DNA of 64,000 nt from Muribaculaceae bacterium. GTDB lineage: Bacteria > Bacteroidota > Bacteroidia > Bacteroidales > Muribaculaceae. This document shows, piece by piece, positions 45,634 to 55,641 of the stretch. Numbering within the stretch: position 1 is the stretch's first letter; the number at the start of each line of letters is the position of its first letter. Under the pieces are notes generated by a model that saw nothing but the letters and a program-made list of their open reading frames with translations, was not told where the DNA came from and did no database searches. The translations under genes were made by a program, and so were the position numbers. The stretch lies in assembly GCA_022509185.1 (NCBI GenBank), contig JAFLTS010000011.1, positions 1 through 64,000 of the forward strand. The letters run 5' to 3'.

Positions 45634-46773
45634 ATGAGCTTTAGTAAAACATTGGAGAGTTTGGAAGAAACGGGTAATCTTCGCCATTTGCCTTCTTCAA
45701 TTGATGAGGGGATTTTGGATTTTTCAACTAATGATTATTTGGGGATTGCAGCCGATAAAGAACTGGCAATAAAATTTATAGAATCTATTGATGATTATCG
45801 GTTTTCTTCATCTGCCTCTCGTCTTCTTGCTTCACATCAAAATGATTATGAAAATCTTGAGACTTTGTTAGCTAAGGAATATGGTAGACCGGTTCTTCTT
45901 TTCAATAGCGGATATCATGCGAACACCGGTATTCTGCCGGCTTTGACTTCAGATTCTAAATGCTTGATTGTTGCAGATAAGTTAGTTCATGCAAGTGTAT
46001 TAGATGGTATTATACTTTCCCGTGCTGAATTTCGACGTTTCCCACATAATGATATTACTTCCCTGAGAAAGATTATAGAAAGTAATTCAACCCATTTTGA
46101 CAGAATAATTGTGGCGGTTGAAAGTATATATAGCATGGATGGAGATTATGCCCCTCTTGAAAAATTGCTTGAATTAAAAAAGGAATTTCCAAATATATTC
46201 TTATATCTTGATGAGGCACATTCTTTTGGTGTTAAGGGACAACATGGACTTGGGATGGCCCAAGATTCAACTTTTCCAACTGAATGGGATATGATTGTTT
46301 GTCCTTTGGGTAAGGCAGCGGCCTCTATGGGCGCTTTTGTTGTTTGCAAACCTGAAGTGAAGGATTTCCTTGTGAATAAATGCAGATCCTTGATTTTTTC
46401 AACAGCTCTTCCCCCATTGCAGATTAAATGGACTTTATTTGCAATTTCACATTTATTTAAAATGGATCAAAAAAGATCTCATTTGGAAAATCTGAATTTA
46501 AAATTAACTGATATTTTAAAATCTAATTTTCCGAATCAAAATGTAACGCCTTCTCATATTCAGCCGCTGATAATTGGAGAATCCCGAGCGACTCAAGATT
46601 TATCTAATAGACTTCATAAATTGGGAATTAAAGCTATGCCTATTAGAAAACCTACAGTGCCATCCGGTACAGAACGAATCAGATTCAGCCTTTCAGCTGC
46701 AATGAAGATGTCAGATCTTAACAAACTTAACGAAGCTTTCGAAATCATAAATGCAAAGAGAATACATTATTGA
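45634..46773 (+). CDS. bioF: 8-amino-7-oxononanoate synthase
   Basis: 379 residues, class II PLP enzyme. FSTNDYLGIA, FNSGYHANTGIL, LDEAHSFGVKGQHG and the lysine in CPLGKAAASMGAF mark it as BioF. It joins pimeloyl-ACP and alanine. It starts right after bioA and overlaps bioGC by 23 bases. Confidence 0.94.
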   Translation: MSFSKTLESLEETGNLRHLPSSIDEGILDFSTNDYLGIAADKELAIKFIESIDDYRFSSSASRLLASHQNDYENLETLLAKEYGRPVLLFNSGYHANTGILPALTSDSKCLIVADKLVHASVLDGIILSRAEFRRFPHNDITSLRKIIESNSTHFDRIIVAVESIYSMDGDYAPLEKLLELKKEFPNIFLYLDEAHSFGVKGQHGLGMAQDSTFPTEWDMIVCPLGKAAASMGAFVVCKPEVKDFLVNKCRSLIFSTALPPLQIKWTLFAISHLFKMDQKRSHLENLNLKLTDILKSNFPNQNVTPSHIQPLIIGESRATQDLSNRLHKLGIKAMPIRKPTVPSGTERIRFSLSAAMKMSDLNKLNEAFEIINAKRIHY

Positions 46774-48133
46774 GAAGCCGGGAAACAGGCGATTGTTGAT
46801 TTTCTTTACAGGATGGTCTACTGATTTTCGTTTTATCAGTAATATTACTTTATCCCGTGGATATGATTTTATTTGTTGTTGGGATTACCGTAAAATATCC
46901 TGGGATACTCTTCATAAACAATATGAAGAAGCCATAGTGATAGCCTGGTCTTTTGGTGTTTATGTGGCTGAACTTCTTCTACCAACCATTAGCAAAGAGA
47001 TACCGGTGACCGGGAGCTTTGCCATAAATGGATCGGTTTTCCCCGTGGATGATGAAAAAGGTATTCCCGTTAAAATTTTTCAAGGAACTCTTAATACCCT
47101 TGATGAACGAAATTTGAGAAAATTCAGAATAAGGATTTCTGGTGGATTAGAAAATTTCAAATGCAGGAACTCTTTTCTGATGACAAATTTAAATATTGAA
47201 CAACTTATTGAAGAATTAAAGGTTTTCGTACCTTCCTCTCCTTCCTCTTCTCAAAGATGGCAGTGGGATTTTGCTTTTATTTCAGAAAACGATAAAATAT
47301 TCCCTCCTTCAAATTTAATCAAAGCTTGGGCTGACACACCTCATTTGATAATACAGGATAGTGAACATGCTGATGATTTTCAAAAAATTTTCAACCTTGT
47401 TATAAAAGATAAAGATAACATAGGATTCAATTTTGAACGAAGTTTTAATACATATAACGATCAGGCAAAAGTGCAAAACTACATGGCCAGGATGTTATTG
47501 GATTACTTAAAGAAAACTGGTAATAGCTATAAAAAAATTCTTGAAATTGGATGTGGTGCCGGAAACTTGACTCATTTAATTAAAAAAGAGTTATTTCCCG
47601 ATGTATTGACTCTTGTAGATTTGGCACCGAAATCACCTTTGGAAAATGAAGAGTATGTTTCAGGAGATGCTGAACTCTTGATTAATGATTTTTCATCAGA
47701 CACATACGACTTAATTGTGGCCGGATCTACAATTCAATGGTTTCATTCCCCTTTTCGTTTCTTAAAAGGGGTGAAGAGGGTTCTCAAATCCAAAGGAGTT
47801 TGCGCCTTGACAACTTATTTATCAGGTAATTTCAAAGAACTTACAGATCTAACTGGGAATTCCTTACTTTATCTCACAGATTCACAATGGAAGGGCATCG
47901 CCAAAAACGCCGGTTTTAGAATTATGAGGGAAGAAGTAGTAAAAATTGAGCTTGAATTCTCAGAAGTTAAAGATATTTTGTCACATTTAAAATTAACCGG
48001 TGTGAATTCACTAACAGCTAATTTAAAAACTATCGGAGAATTAAAAAATATAATCAAATCATACCCTAAAACCGGAGATAAATACAAATTAACATATCTC
48101 TCTTATATAATGTTATTGCAGAAAAATGGCTGA
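46751..48133 (+). CDS. bioGC: BioG-BioC fusion: pimeloyl-ACP methyl ester esterase and malonyl-ACP O-methyltransferase
   Basis: 460 residues. Residues 1-215 are BioG (LLIFFTGWSTDFR, nucleophile Ser67 in AWSFG, likely His206 in DSEHADD). Residues 228-460 are BioC with SAM motif I ILEIGCGAGNLT (263-274). BioC methylates malonyl-ACP to start pimelate synthesis, and BioG removes the methyl at the end, so the two ends of one pathway are in one chain. Start overlaps bioF, end overlaps bioD by 8 bases. Confidence 0.92.
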   Translation: MQREYIIEKPGNRRLLIFFTGWSTDFRFISNITLSRGYDFICCWDYRKISWDTLHKQYEEAIVIAWSFGVYVAELLLPTISKEIPVTGSFAINGSVFPVDDEKGIPVKIFQGTLNTLDERNLRKFRIRISGGLENFKCRNSFLMTNLNIEQLIEELKVFVPSSPSSSQRWQWDFAFISENDKIFPPSNLIKAWADTPHLIIQDSEHADDFQKIFNLVIKDKDNIGFNFERSFNTYNDQAKVQNYMARMLLDYLKKTGNSYKKILEIGCGAGNLTHLIKKELFPDVLTLVDLAPKSPLENEEYVSGDAELLINDFSSDTYDLIVAGSTIQWFHSPFRFLKGVKRVLKSKGVCALTTYLSGNFKELTDLTGNSLLYLTDSQWKGIAKNAGFRIMREEVVKIELEFSEVKDILSHLKLTGVNSLTANLKTIGELKNIIKSYPKTGDKYKLTYLSYIMLLQKNG

Positions 48134-48758
48134 AAAAATATTTATAAGTGGCATAGATACTGATGCCGGGAAAACCTATGCAACCGGTTATTTGGCTCGA
48201 CAATATAAGGCCGAAGGAAGAAAAGTTGTAACAGTCAAGTTTATTCAGACAGGATGTGAAATCACTTCTGAAGATATTGAAAAACACAGGGAGATAATGG
48301 GAGAGTCTCTTCCGGAAGATGCAGAAGGTCTGACTGCACCTATTATATTCAGTTATCCGGCTTCAGCGCAATTAGCTGCTCGTCTTGAAAATCGTGAAAT
48401 AAATCTTTCCCTAATCGACAATTCAATTGAAATTTTAGAAAAATCTTATGATGTGATTTTAATAGAAGGTGCGGGAGGTTTAATGGTACCTATAACGGAT
48501 GATTTCTTTTCTATTGATTTTGCTAAAAACCGAAAGTTGCCGGTCATTCTTGTCACAAATGGTATACTTGGTTCCATAAATCACACGTTATTGTCTTTAG
48601 AGGCTATAAAAAATCGTAATATCGAGTTAAAAGCACTTGCCTATAACACCTTCTTCGATAAAGACAAAATAATTTGTGAAGATACACGAGAATTTCTCAA
48701 ACGTTATTTAATCAGACATTTTCCTAAAGCATCCTGGATCGAAATACCGGCACTTTAG
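48126..48758 (+). CDS. bioD: Dethiobiotin synthetase
   Basis: 210 residues: P-loop GIDTDAGKTY, VKFIQTG, EGAGGLMVPITDDFFS. ATP-dependent ring closure of diaminononanoate to dethiobiotin. It is the last biotin gene here; bioB, needed for the final step, is not in the window. Confidence 0.95.
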   Translation: MAEKIFISGIDTDAGKTYATGYLARQYKAEGRKVVTVKFIQTGCEITSEDIEKHREIMGESLPEDAEGLTAPIIFSYPASAQLAARLENREINLSLIDNSIEILEKSYDVILIEGAGGLMVPITDDFFSIDFAKNRKLPVILVTNGILGSINHTLLSLEAIKNRNIELKALAYNTFFDKDKIICEDTREFLKRYLIRHFPKASWIEIPAL

Positions 48759-49042
48759 AGCAGAACATCTGAAAGCAAGATGCGGAATGAGTTAAGGAGA
48801 ACTTAAGGAGTTTGAAATTTAATTATTTTCCTTCTTTGTTTAAAATAAGTTTAAAGAATTCATATAAGTCAAATTAAATTAATGAAATCTAACTTTAATT
48901 TCTTTAATGGTTCATCGTTGATTAATCTTTAATTGTGGATTTAAAATAATTTGTTTATTTTGCTTAGTCTTAAAATCTGTAATTAATTTTTAGAATTTCA
49001 TTAATTAAAGGCATATCAGATTCCTACCAAAAATTTAATGTT

Positions 49043-50482
49043 ATGAAGTCAACATATAAAAGTCTTATATTCTTAATTTTAATATTTAGTTCCTATAGTT
49101 TTAATACCAGGGCTTCTTCTTTAAGTTTGGAGGAAATTATTGATTTGGGCTTGAATGTTCTGGTAATTGATACTGAGAATAATGAAGAACCATCTTGTGA
49201 ATATGTTTCTCATCCGGAAGGAAGTATGGGAATGTCCATTACAAATGCTACCAAAGTACCTGGATCTATTAAAATTTATTCTCCCGCCGGTGAAATCTTA
49301 TATTATTCCGGAGCATATGAAAAAGGAGAAAGCGGAATGACAATCAAAATCAGAGGAAACACTTCTGCTTATTATGACAAGAAACCTTACAAAATTAAAC
49401 TTCAGAAAAAATCTGATCTGTTATTAAGAGGAGATAAGAAATATTACGATAAAAACTGGGTTTTACTAAATGATTATTCTTTAAAGGTTGCAATGGGATT
49501 TGAGGTTTCAAGACTTATTAAAATGGATTGGACCCCGGCAGGAGAATATGTAAACGTAATATTAAATGGAGATTATAAAGGCTATTATTATTTAGTGGAA
49601 TCCGTTGAAAGAAATCAAAATGCGAGAATTGATGTTTCAGAAGACGGTTTTATAATAGAACATGATCCATACTGGTGGAACGAAAACGGAGAATATCTTG
49701 ACTCTGAATTTTCTCCTTCTTACAATTACACTTTTAAATATCCTGATTATGAAGATATTTCTATTGATCAGTTAAACCGGATTCAGAATGAAATTGAAAT
49801 TTATGAATCTTCTCTTAAAAATGATACTTTTGAAGATTATGTAGACCTGGAATCTTTGGCAAAATGGTTTCTTGGACATGATATTTTAGGCACATGGGAT
49901 GGAGGAGGTGCAAACTTCTATCTATATAAGTTTGCTGTACCTTCACCTTCTTTAATAAAGTTTGGTCCATTATGGGATTTCGATTCTATATTAAAAATGG
50001 AGAATAAATGGAGTGGCCCTCATAATCAATCCCGATTTGCTACTTTCTTCAAATCTATTGACACTCCCTTTATGAAAAATTATATTTCTATATGGAAAAA
50101 TCAAGGGAAAGAAATTAAGAAAGGTCTTGAGGAATATATTCTATATATAAGAGAAGGTAAACAATGGCAAGGCGTAGTTAAGAGCTCAGAGGCAACAGCA
50201 CCTATTTGGGGAGATACTCTAAATCTTAATGAAATATCTGATATGTACGAAGATTGGTTTAACAATCGTTTTGAATGGCTTAGTCAGCAATTAGGTGAAT
50301 TTAACGATGAAATTTCGGATGAATCAGGCGTAAATTCTATTTATGACTATGATAAGGATATTTTAAAGGATGTTTATAACTTGCAGGGAATAAAAATTTT
50401 ATCAAAAGCTTCGACACAGGAGATAAAAAACCTCCCTCCCGGTATTTATTTTATAAATCATCAAAAATTTGTAATAAAATAA
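49043..50482 (+). CDS. Secreted CotH-kinase-family protein with type IX-like tail
   Basis: 479 residues. Signal peptide (ends near NTRAS), CotH domain (IKIRGNTSAYYDKKPYKIKL, LVESVERN, FGPLWDFDSIL) and a C-terminal tail VYNLQGIKILSKAS...LPPGIYFINHQK like the other tailed proteins here. CotH is an atypical kinase; the substrate in this family of surface proteins is unknown. Confidence 0.82.
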   Translation: MKSTYKSLIFLILIFSSYSFNTRASSLSLEEIIDLGLNVLVIDTENNEEPSCEYVSHPEGSMGMSITNATKVPGSIKIYSPAGEILYYSGAYEKGESGMTIKIRGNTSAYYDKKPYKIKLQKKSDLLLRGDKKYYDKNWVLLNDYSLKVAMGFEVSRLIKMDWTPAGEYVNVILNGDYKGYYYLVESVERNQNARIDVSEDGFIIEHDPYWWNENGEYLDSEFSPSYNYTFKYPDYEDISIDQLNRIQNEIEIYESSLKNDTFEDYVDLESLAKWFLGHDILGTWDGGGANFYLYKFAVPSPSLIKFGPLWDFDSILKMENKWSGPHNQSRFATFFKSIDTPFMKNYISIWKNQGKEIKKGLEEYILYIREGKQWQGVVKSSEATAPIWGDTLNLNEISDMYEDWFNNRFEWLSQQLGEFNDEISDESGVNSIYDYDKDILKDVYNLQGIKILSKASTQEIKNLPPGIYFINHQKFVIK

Positions 50483-50495
50483 TACTTTTAATTCC

Positions 50496-50792
50496 TTGAA
50501 GAAATCAATATTTAGAAAAATATTTTCAGGAATTCAAACATGGTTACAGACTCTGTCATTTAAGACGGGCCTTATTGTTTTGGGATTATGCATCCCATGT
50601 TATATCCTTTCTTTTGCACAAATGGCATTGGATATAAGTATTTCATTAAAAGGCACTTTATGGATAGTATTTTTTGGATTAGCAAAAACTTTCCAATATT
50701 CGGGACTGCTTATCATAGGTGCTGAAGGAGTGAAACGTCTTAAGGCATGGATGAAAAAGTATAAAGAACGGCTAAATCAATACAAAATGTAG
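50496..50792 (+). CDS. Small membrane protein (transporter-suffix-like)
   Basis: 98 residues starting at TTG (MKKSIFRKIF). Two membrane segments (KTGLIVLGLCIPCYILSFAQ and LWIVFFGLAKTFQYSGLLIIG), then a basic end. It resembles the short domain often found at the end of transporters, here alone. 13 bases after the CotH gene. Confidence 0.6.
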   Translation: MKKSIFRKIFSGIQTWLQTLSFKTGLIVLGLCIPCYILSFAQMALDISISLKGTLWIVFFGLAKTFQYSGLLIIGAEGVKRLKAWMKKYKERLNQYKM

Positions 50793-50840
50793 ATTCTGAT
50801 CTATTTAGTCTTTATCTTTTTCAATATCTTTTTAATGATA

Positions 50841-51476
50841 TTATTTAGTATCTTTAGATTGGTTTATTAAAGGAAGTATTATTTTATTAAAATTGTCTTT
50901 TGAAATTATCCGGTAATGAAAATTTACCGCTTTATTATATGCATCACTATGATGTACTATAAATTTCCCTTCCCGGAAACCCTCATAAATGTCTTTCCTG
51001 TCTTGATCTTCATTCTCAAAGGTCCAGTTCATTTCAGAAATTTGATGGTCTATCTCTTTCCAAATTTGAATCCAATATTGAAATTCAGGTTGTTGTATAC
51101 TTTGAACACTTTCTACAAATGCATTGAGATAAGTTTGGTAAGGAATAATTCCTTCGGATATAAGTCGTAGATTAACTCTATAGAAATTACCCTGAAATCC
51201 GGTTGGTTCATAGTCCGGTCCATCATAATATTCCACACTGTTCATTTCTTTTAAAATATTATCACATGCAACCCTCTTATCATTGATAAGGTGACCGGGA
51301 CCATAAAAGTCCTGCATAAAATTTTTATAAACATCCCTATACTGAGAAACAGGATATTTAGTTCTTTGATAAATTAATGCGGAATGTATAGAATCGTTTC
51401 TACTGGTTTGGGCAAATATATTTGAGGAACTGATTGTCAAAAAGAGAAATATAAGGAATACATTTATATTTTTCAT
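50841..51476 (-). CDS. Secreted hypothetical protein
   Basis: 211 residues with a signal peptide (ends near NIFAQ). A rich Tyr/Asp pattern (FMQDFYGPGHLIND, VEYYDGPDYEPTGFQGNFYRVNL) is conserved in appearance but matches no family I know. Its start shares one base with the methyltransferase stop, so they are coupled. Confidence 0.65.
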   Translation of the reverse strand: MKNINVFLIFLFLTISSSNIFAQTSRNDSIHSALIYQRTKYPVSQYRDVYKNFMQDFYGPGHLINDKRVACDNILKEMNSVEYYDGPDYEPTGFQGNFYRVNLRLISEGIIPYQTYLNAFVESVQSIQQPEFQYWIQIWKEIDHQISEMNWTFENEDQDRKDIYEGFREGKFIVHHSDAYNKAVNFHYRIISKDNFNKIILPLINQSKDTK

Positions 51477-52066
51477 TATCTTTTAATTTTAATAAGGTAG
51501 ATCTCTTTTGATTCCGCTATCACTTCAGCTTTAAAACCGGCTTGAGATAAAATTGAAGCCAGCTTGGTAGCCGAAGGTAGTAATTCGCTTTCTGAATGCC
51601 TTTCCTTATGAATATTGTTTATAAAATCCGGGCCACATGGAAAGGCAATTATAATATCACCGTTTACCTTTAGATTCTCTCTATAAAGTTTATTTAATGT
51701 TGCAATTGGTTGTTGCAAGTGAGGATAAACACTATATAACAGAATATGATCATAAGTCCCGGGAATTTTCTCTTTTTCAAAATCCTTATTCAAGAATTCC
51801 GGAAATGGTTCAAGTCTATTGAATTTTTCTCTTGCTCTTTCAAGCATTCCAACTGAAAAGTCTACCGCTGTAATTTTACCTTGCTTTCCGATTTTTTCCG
51901 CTATATAAGGGAGAAGCACGCCGGTCCCTGTACCCAGATCAAGAACATCCTCATTTTTTTGAATCTCAATAAAACTCAGGATCTCTCTGATTTTTTCCGG
52001 GGTTGAGAGTATTTCGTTATCATCCCATGTCGAGGATAGTTCATCGAAAAAGCTTCTTTCATCCAT
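51476..52066 (-). CDS. Class I SAM-dependent methyltransferase
   Basis: 196 residues. SAM motif LDLGTGTGVLLPYIAEKIG, AVDFSVGMLERAREKF, and a later hydrophobic strand (YDHILLYSVYPH). Target unknown. Forms a two-gene operon with the secreted protein at 50841. Confidence 0.85.
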   Translation of the reverse strand: MDERSFFDELSSTWDDNEILSTPEKIREILSFIEIQKNEDVLDLGTGTGVLLPYIAEKIGKQGKITAVDFSVGMLERAREKFNRLEPFPEFLNKDFEKEKIPGTYDHILLYSVYPHLQQPIATLNKLYRENLKVNGDIIIAFPCGPDFINNIHKERHSESELLPSATKLASILSQAGFKAEVIAESKEIYLIKIKR

Positions 52067-52110
52067 ATTAGTTAAATTTCAGTTATAATTTTTTACAAAT
52101 TTAGTAAATA

Positions 52111-52142
52111 TTTGTTATATATCACAAAAATAATTAAATTTG
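52111..52142 (+). promoter_or_regulatory. Promoter of the TonB receptor and nucleoside transporter
   Basis: TTTG (52111-52114), a 20-base spacer and TAAATTTG (52135-52142) match the Bacteroides promoter consensus fully. The transcript would start about 20 bases before the ATG at 52167. Confidence 0.7.
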
Positions 52143-52166
52143 CCCCATTATCAAACATCCATTAAT

Positions 52167-54065
52167 ATGAAAAAATTATTAGCAGGCTCTTTTCTTCTTT
52201 TAGCTACAGGATTTATTGGACAGGCTCAGTATCAAAGTCCTAATGATACCACTTCTTTACAAGAAGTTACTATAACTGCACCTGCAAAGACTAATGTGGC
52301 ACTCACTCCTCTTGATGTGACAATAGTTACTTCCCAAGAAATTGAAGAGTCTACTGAAAGCTCTCTTCTTCCTGTAATTAGAAATCATGTGCCTTCTTTC
52401 TTTATGAGTGAAAGAGGTATGGAGGGATATGGAGTTTCAGGTGGTTCCGCCGGTACAGTTAATATACGTGGAGTTGGAGGTGGAAACAGTGTTTTGTTTA
52501 TGATAGACGGAATGCCGACTTGGGCCGGTTTTTATGGTCATGCCAATCCTGACACATATTCTATTAATGGAGTGGAAAAAGTTGAAATAGTAAAAGGTCC
52601 TTCTTCTCTCCTTTATGGTTCGGGAGCTATGGGAGGTTCGGTAAATATTATAACCAAAAAACAATCTAAAGAAGGGTTTTCCGGAAGAGCAAGAGCTATG
52701 TTTGGCTCTTACTATACTTCTAAGTTTAATTTAATGACAGGGTTCAAAAAAAATAAATTCTCTGCAGTAGTTGCCGGTCAGTTAGACCGCAGTAACAATA
52801 ACAGGACTAATAGTGCCTTTTGGCTCGCGGATGAATATATTCAGCTACAATATTCCTTTTCGAATCATTGGAATATTGGAACAACTGTTGATATGACTCA
52901 AAGTCATGCAAACAATCCGGGAACAATTCAAACTCCCCTCGAAAATATGTGGACTGAAATTTTCCGAGGTAATGCCGCAATTTATGCCAAAAACAGCTAT
53001 AAGAATGTCAATGGTGGAGTTCAAGCCTATATAAATTGGGGGAATCATGATCTTGACGATGGAAATACTCCCGGAAAACCTGAAAACCATTATATCTTCC
53101 ATCTGAGAGATTACAACATGGGTTTTTCTATTTTCGAGACCATAAATCCATGGATTAATAATGATCTTTCTGTAGGAATCGATTTCCAGCACTGGGGTGG
53201 TCATGTTTGGAACACCGAAAAGGAAAATGTTTTCGATCCGAATGATGAAGGAAAAGCTTATAAAAGATCTGAAAGTAAATACAATGAAAATGAAGTGGCC
53301 GGGTATGTTATGATGCAACAGGGATTCATACGTAATCTATTATCTTTAAATGCTGGTATTAGATTGCAACACAATTCACAATATGGGAATATATGGGTAC
53401 CTCAGGCAGGTTTTATAGTTCGACCTGCAAGCCAGTCAGAAATTAAGTTTTCATTTGGTAAAGGTTTCCGTTCACCTAATATCAGGGAACTTTATCTTTA
53501 TGCACCTGCAAACCATAATCTAAAACCTGAATATTTGTTGAACTATGAATTGAGCTACCGTCAGACTGTTATAAACGGTAAACTTAATTTTGGAGCAGCA
53601 ATATATTATATTGATGGTAAAAATATGATTCAGACGCAACAATTTGATGGTCGTCCTTTAAATGTAAATACCGGAAAATTCCAAAACAAGGGTTTTGAAC
53701 TGGATGCTACATGGAATTTTCTTTCCAGATGGCAAATTTACGCAGGATACGCTTATCTTCATTCCAGCAATTCCAATCTCCTTTATGCTCCAAAAAACAA
53801 ACTTGATATTTCTTTAGCCTATAATCCTTCCAATTTTGAATTCTCTCTTGAAAATAACAATATTTGGAGTCTGAGAAACGGTAATCCCGATGGCACTGTC
53901 AGTTATTCTCTTTTGAATTTCCGTGGCGCTTACACTTGCCCAAAGAAAGTACCTGTAACTCTATTCGTTAAGGTTGATAATATTTTTGATAAAAAATATG
54001 AAGTGATTTATGGGTGTCCCATGCCGGGTATTACCGTAATGGGAGGAGTGGAATTCAAATTTTAA
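52167..54065 (+). CDS. TonB-dependent receptor
   Basis: Start taken at MKKLLAGSFLLL (632 residues), giving a normal signal peptide. Plug domain (LQEVTITAPAK, GGSAGTVNIRGVGGGNSVLFMIDGMP, LLYGSGAMGGSVNII), barrel, and a C-terminal GGVEFKF. Short barrel without an N-terminal Ig domain. It is followed after 11 bases by a NupG-type nucleoside transporter, so nucleosides are a likely cargo (inference). Confidence 0.9.
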   Translation: MKKLLAGSFLLLATGFIGQAQYQSPNDTTSLQEVTITAPAKTNVALTPLDVTIVTSQEIEESTESSLLPVIRNHVPSFFMSERGMEGYGVSGGSAGTVNIRGVGGGNSVLFMIDGMPTWAGFYGHANPDTYSINGVEKVEIVKGPSSLLYGSGAMGGSVNIITKKQSKEGFSGRARAMFGSYYTSKFNLMTGFKKNKFSAVVAGQLDRSNNNRTNSAFWLADEYIQLQYSFSNHWNIGTTVDMTQSHANNPGTIQTPLENMWTEIFRGNAAIYAKNSYKNVNGGVQAYINWGNHDLDDGNTPGKPENHYIFHLRDYNMGFSIFETINPWINNDLSVGIDFQHWGGHVWNTEKENVFDPNDEGKAYKRSESKYNENEVAGYVMMQQGFIRNLLSLNAGIRLQHNSQYGNIWVPQAGFIVRPASQSEIKFSFGKGFRSPNIRELYLYAPANHNLKPEYLLNYELSYRQTVINGKLNFGAAIYYIDGKNMIQTQQFDGRPLNVNTGKFQNKGFELDATWNFLSRWQIYAGYAYLHSSNSNLLYAPKNKLDISLAYNPSNFEFSLENNNIWSLRNGNPDGTVSYSLLNFRGAYTCPKKVPVTLFVKVDNIFDKKYEVIYGCPMPGITVMGGVEFKF

Positions 54066-54076
54066 TCAATAAAAAC

Positions 54077-55411
54077 ATGAGAGGTAGGCTTTCCCTATTA
54101 TATTTTCTACAATTTTCAATATGGGGATGCTATCTTTCATGTTTTGGACAGCTGCTGGGGGCCGGGGGATTGGGTAATGATATCCAATGGTTTTATGCTG
54201 CCGTCGGCATTGTATCTCTTTTTACTCCGGCTCTGATAGGTCATTTCGCCGATAGTTTCATACCTTCTGTCAGATTACTTGGAATCTGCCATGCTATCGC
54301 TGCTTGCCTGATGTTTCTTTGCTGGTGGTATTCCGACACTCACCGAATGTTTTCATTCTGGCCCTTATTTCTTCTTTATATTGGTTTTCTGGCCTTTTAT
54401 ATGCCTACAATGGCACTGTCCAACACTACTACTTTTGCTCTTTTGAAAAGAAAAGGAGTAAAGCCTGTTGATCAGTTCCCGATAATAAGAATTTGGGGAA
54501 CTTTAGGTTTTGTGGCAGCTATGTGGTTTGTGAACTCTGCTTATATTTTTAACGGAACTTTTGGCTTTACACTTAATGATCTTGATCCGGCAGCCTCCAA
54601 TAGATTCCAATATACTCCTATGCAACTTTTGGTCAGCTCAATACTTGGCATAATAACTGCTATATATACTGTAACTCTTCCCGTCCTTCCTGTTCCTAAT
54701 CCGGGAAAAACCACCAATTTTTCGGAGATTTTCGGTTTTCGAGCCTTCAAATTGTTCCGCCTTCAGAATGTAAGAACATTTTTGATTTTTGCTGTTTTTG
54801 CAGGAGTTTGTCTGCAAATCTCCAATGGATATGCCATTCCCTATTTAAACCATTTTATGGCTTTTCCTCAATTTATGGGATCTCTTGCTGCCGGAAATGC
54901 CACTATGCTATTTTCACTTTCTCAAATCTCTGAAGCTGCCTTCATACTTATTACGGGAGTCGCAATGAAAAAAACCGGATTCAAATGGGTTATCTTTTGT
55001 GCTCTGGCAGCCTGGTGTCTTCGTTTCCTATTTTTAGGAATTGGCAACCCCGGAGAGGGTTTAGGATGGTTGATTGTCTCCATGATAGTCTATGGAATTG
55101 CTTTCAATTTCTTCAATATTGCCGGACATATATACATGGATCAAAACAGTGACCACACCACAAAAGGATTTGGACAAGGATTACTTATGTTGATGAGTAA
55201 TGGAATTGGAGCCACATGTGGTATGATTGGAGCCGGATATATAATTAACCATTTTTGTCATTGGGAGATGATAGATTCACCATCAGGTAATGGTATGATG
55301 AGGCTTTTTATGGGTGATTGGTTTATGCCTTGGATTATTTTTTCAATTTATGCGATAGTATTGGGGTTGTTTTTCCTTTTGTTCTTTAAAACTCATCATA
55401 AGAAAGTTTAA
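54077..55411 (+). CDS. Nucleoside:proton symporter, NupG family (MFS)
   Basis: Start at MRGRLSLLYFLQF (444 residues), which fits the NupG beginning. Twelve membrane segments, with FSIWGCYLSCFGQLLG and YGIAFNFFNIAGHIYMDQ typical of the family. It takes up nucleosides across the inner membrane and is encoded behind a TonB receptor, together an outer- and inner-membrane pair. Confidence 0.85.
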   Translation: MRGRLSLLYFLQFSIWGCYLSCFGQLLGAGGLGNDIQWFYAAVGIVSLFTPALIGHFADSFIPSVRLLGICHAIAACLMFLCWWYSDTHRMFSFWPLFLLYIGFLAFYMPTMALSNTTTFALLKRKGVKPVDQFPIIRIWGTLGFVAAMWFVNSAYIFNGTFGFTLNDLDPAASNRFQYTPMQLLVSSILGIITAIYTVTLPVLPVPNPGKTTNFSEIFGFRAFKLFRLQNVRTFLIFAVFAGVCLQISNGYAIPYLNHFMAFPQFMGSLAAGNATMLFSLSQISEAAFILITGVAMKKTGFKWVIFCALAAWCLRFLFLGIGNPGEGLGWLIVSMIVYGIAFNFFNIAGHIYMDQNSDHTTKGFGQGLLMLMSNGIGATCGMIGAGYIINHFCHWEMIDSPSGNGMMRLFMGDWFMPWIIFSIYAIVLGLFFLLFFKTHHKKV

Positions 55412-55641
55412 ATTTAAAGTTTTGTATTGCAAACGCTTACATTATAAAAATTAAACACAAGAGAAAGATTGGACTGTTAAAAATATATAACAGCATATAT
55501 TTCGGATAATATTTTATAGAAATTTTTCTAATTTTGAGTAAACTAATATTCATACATTGAGTCTAACCTTTATTATAATGTATGAAAATTTTAATAACCT
55601 TATATCTAATACAACAATCAAACACATTAATTTAAGTCATT

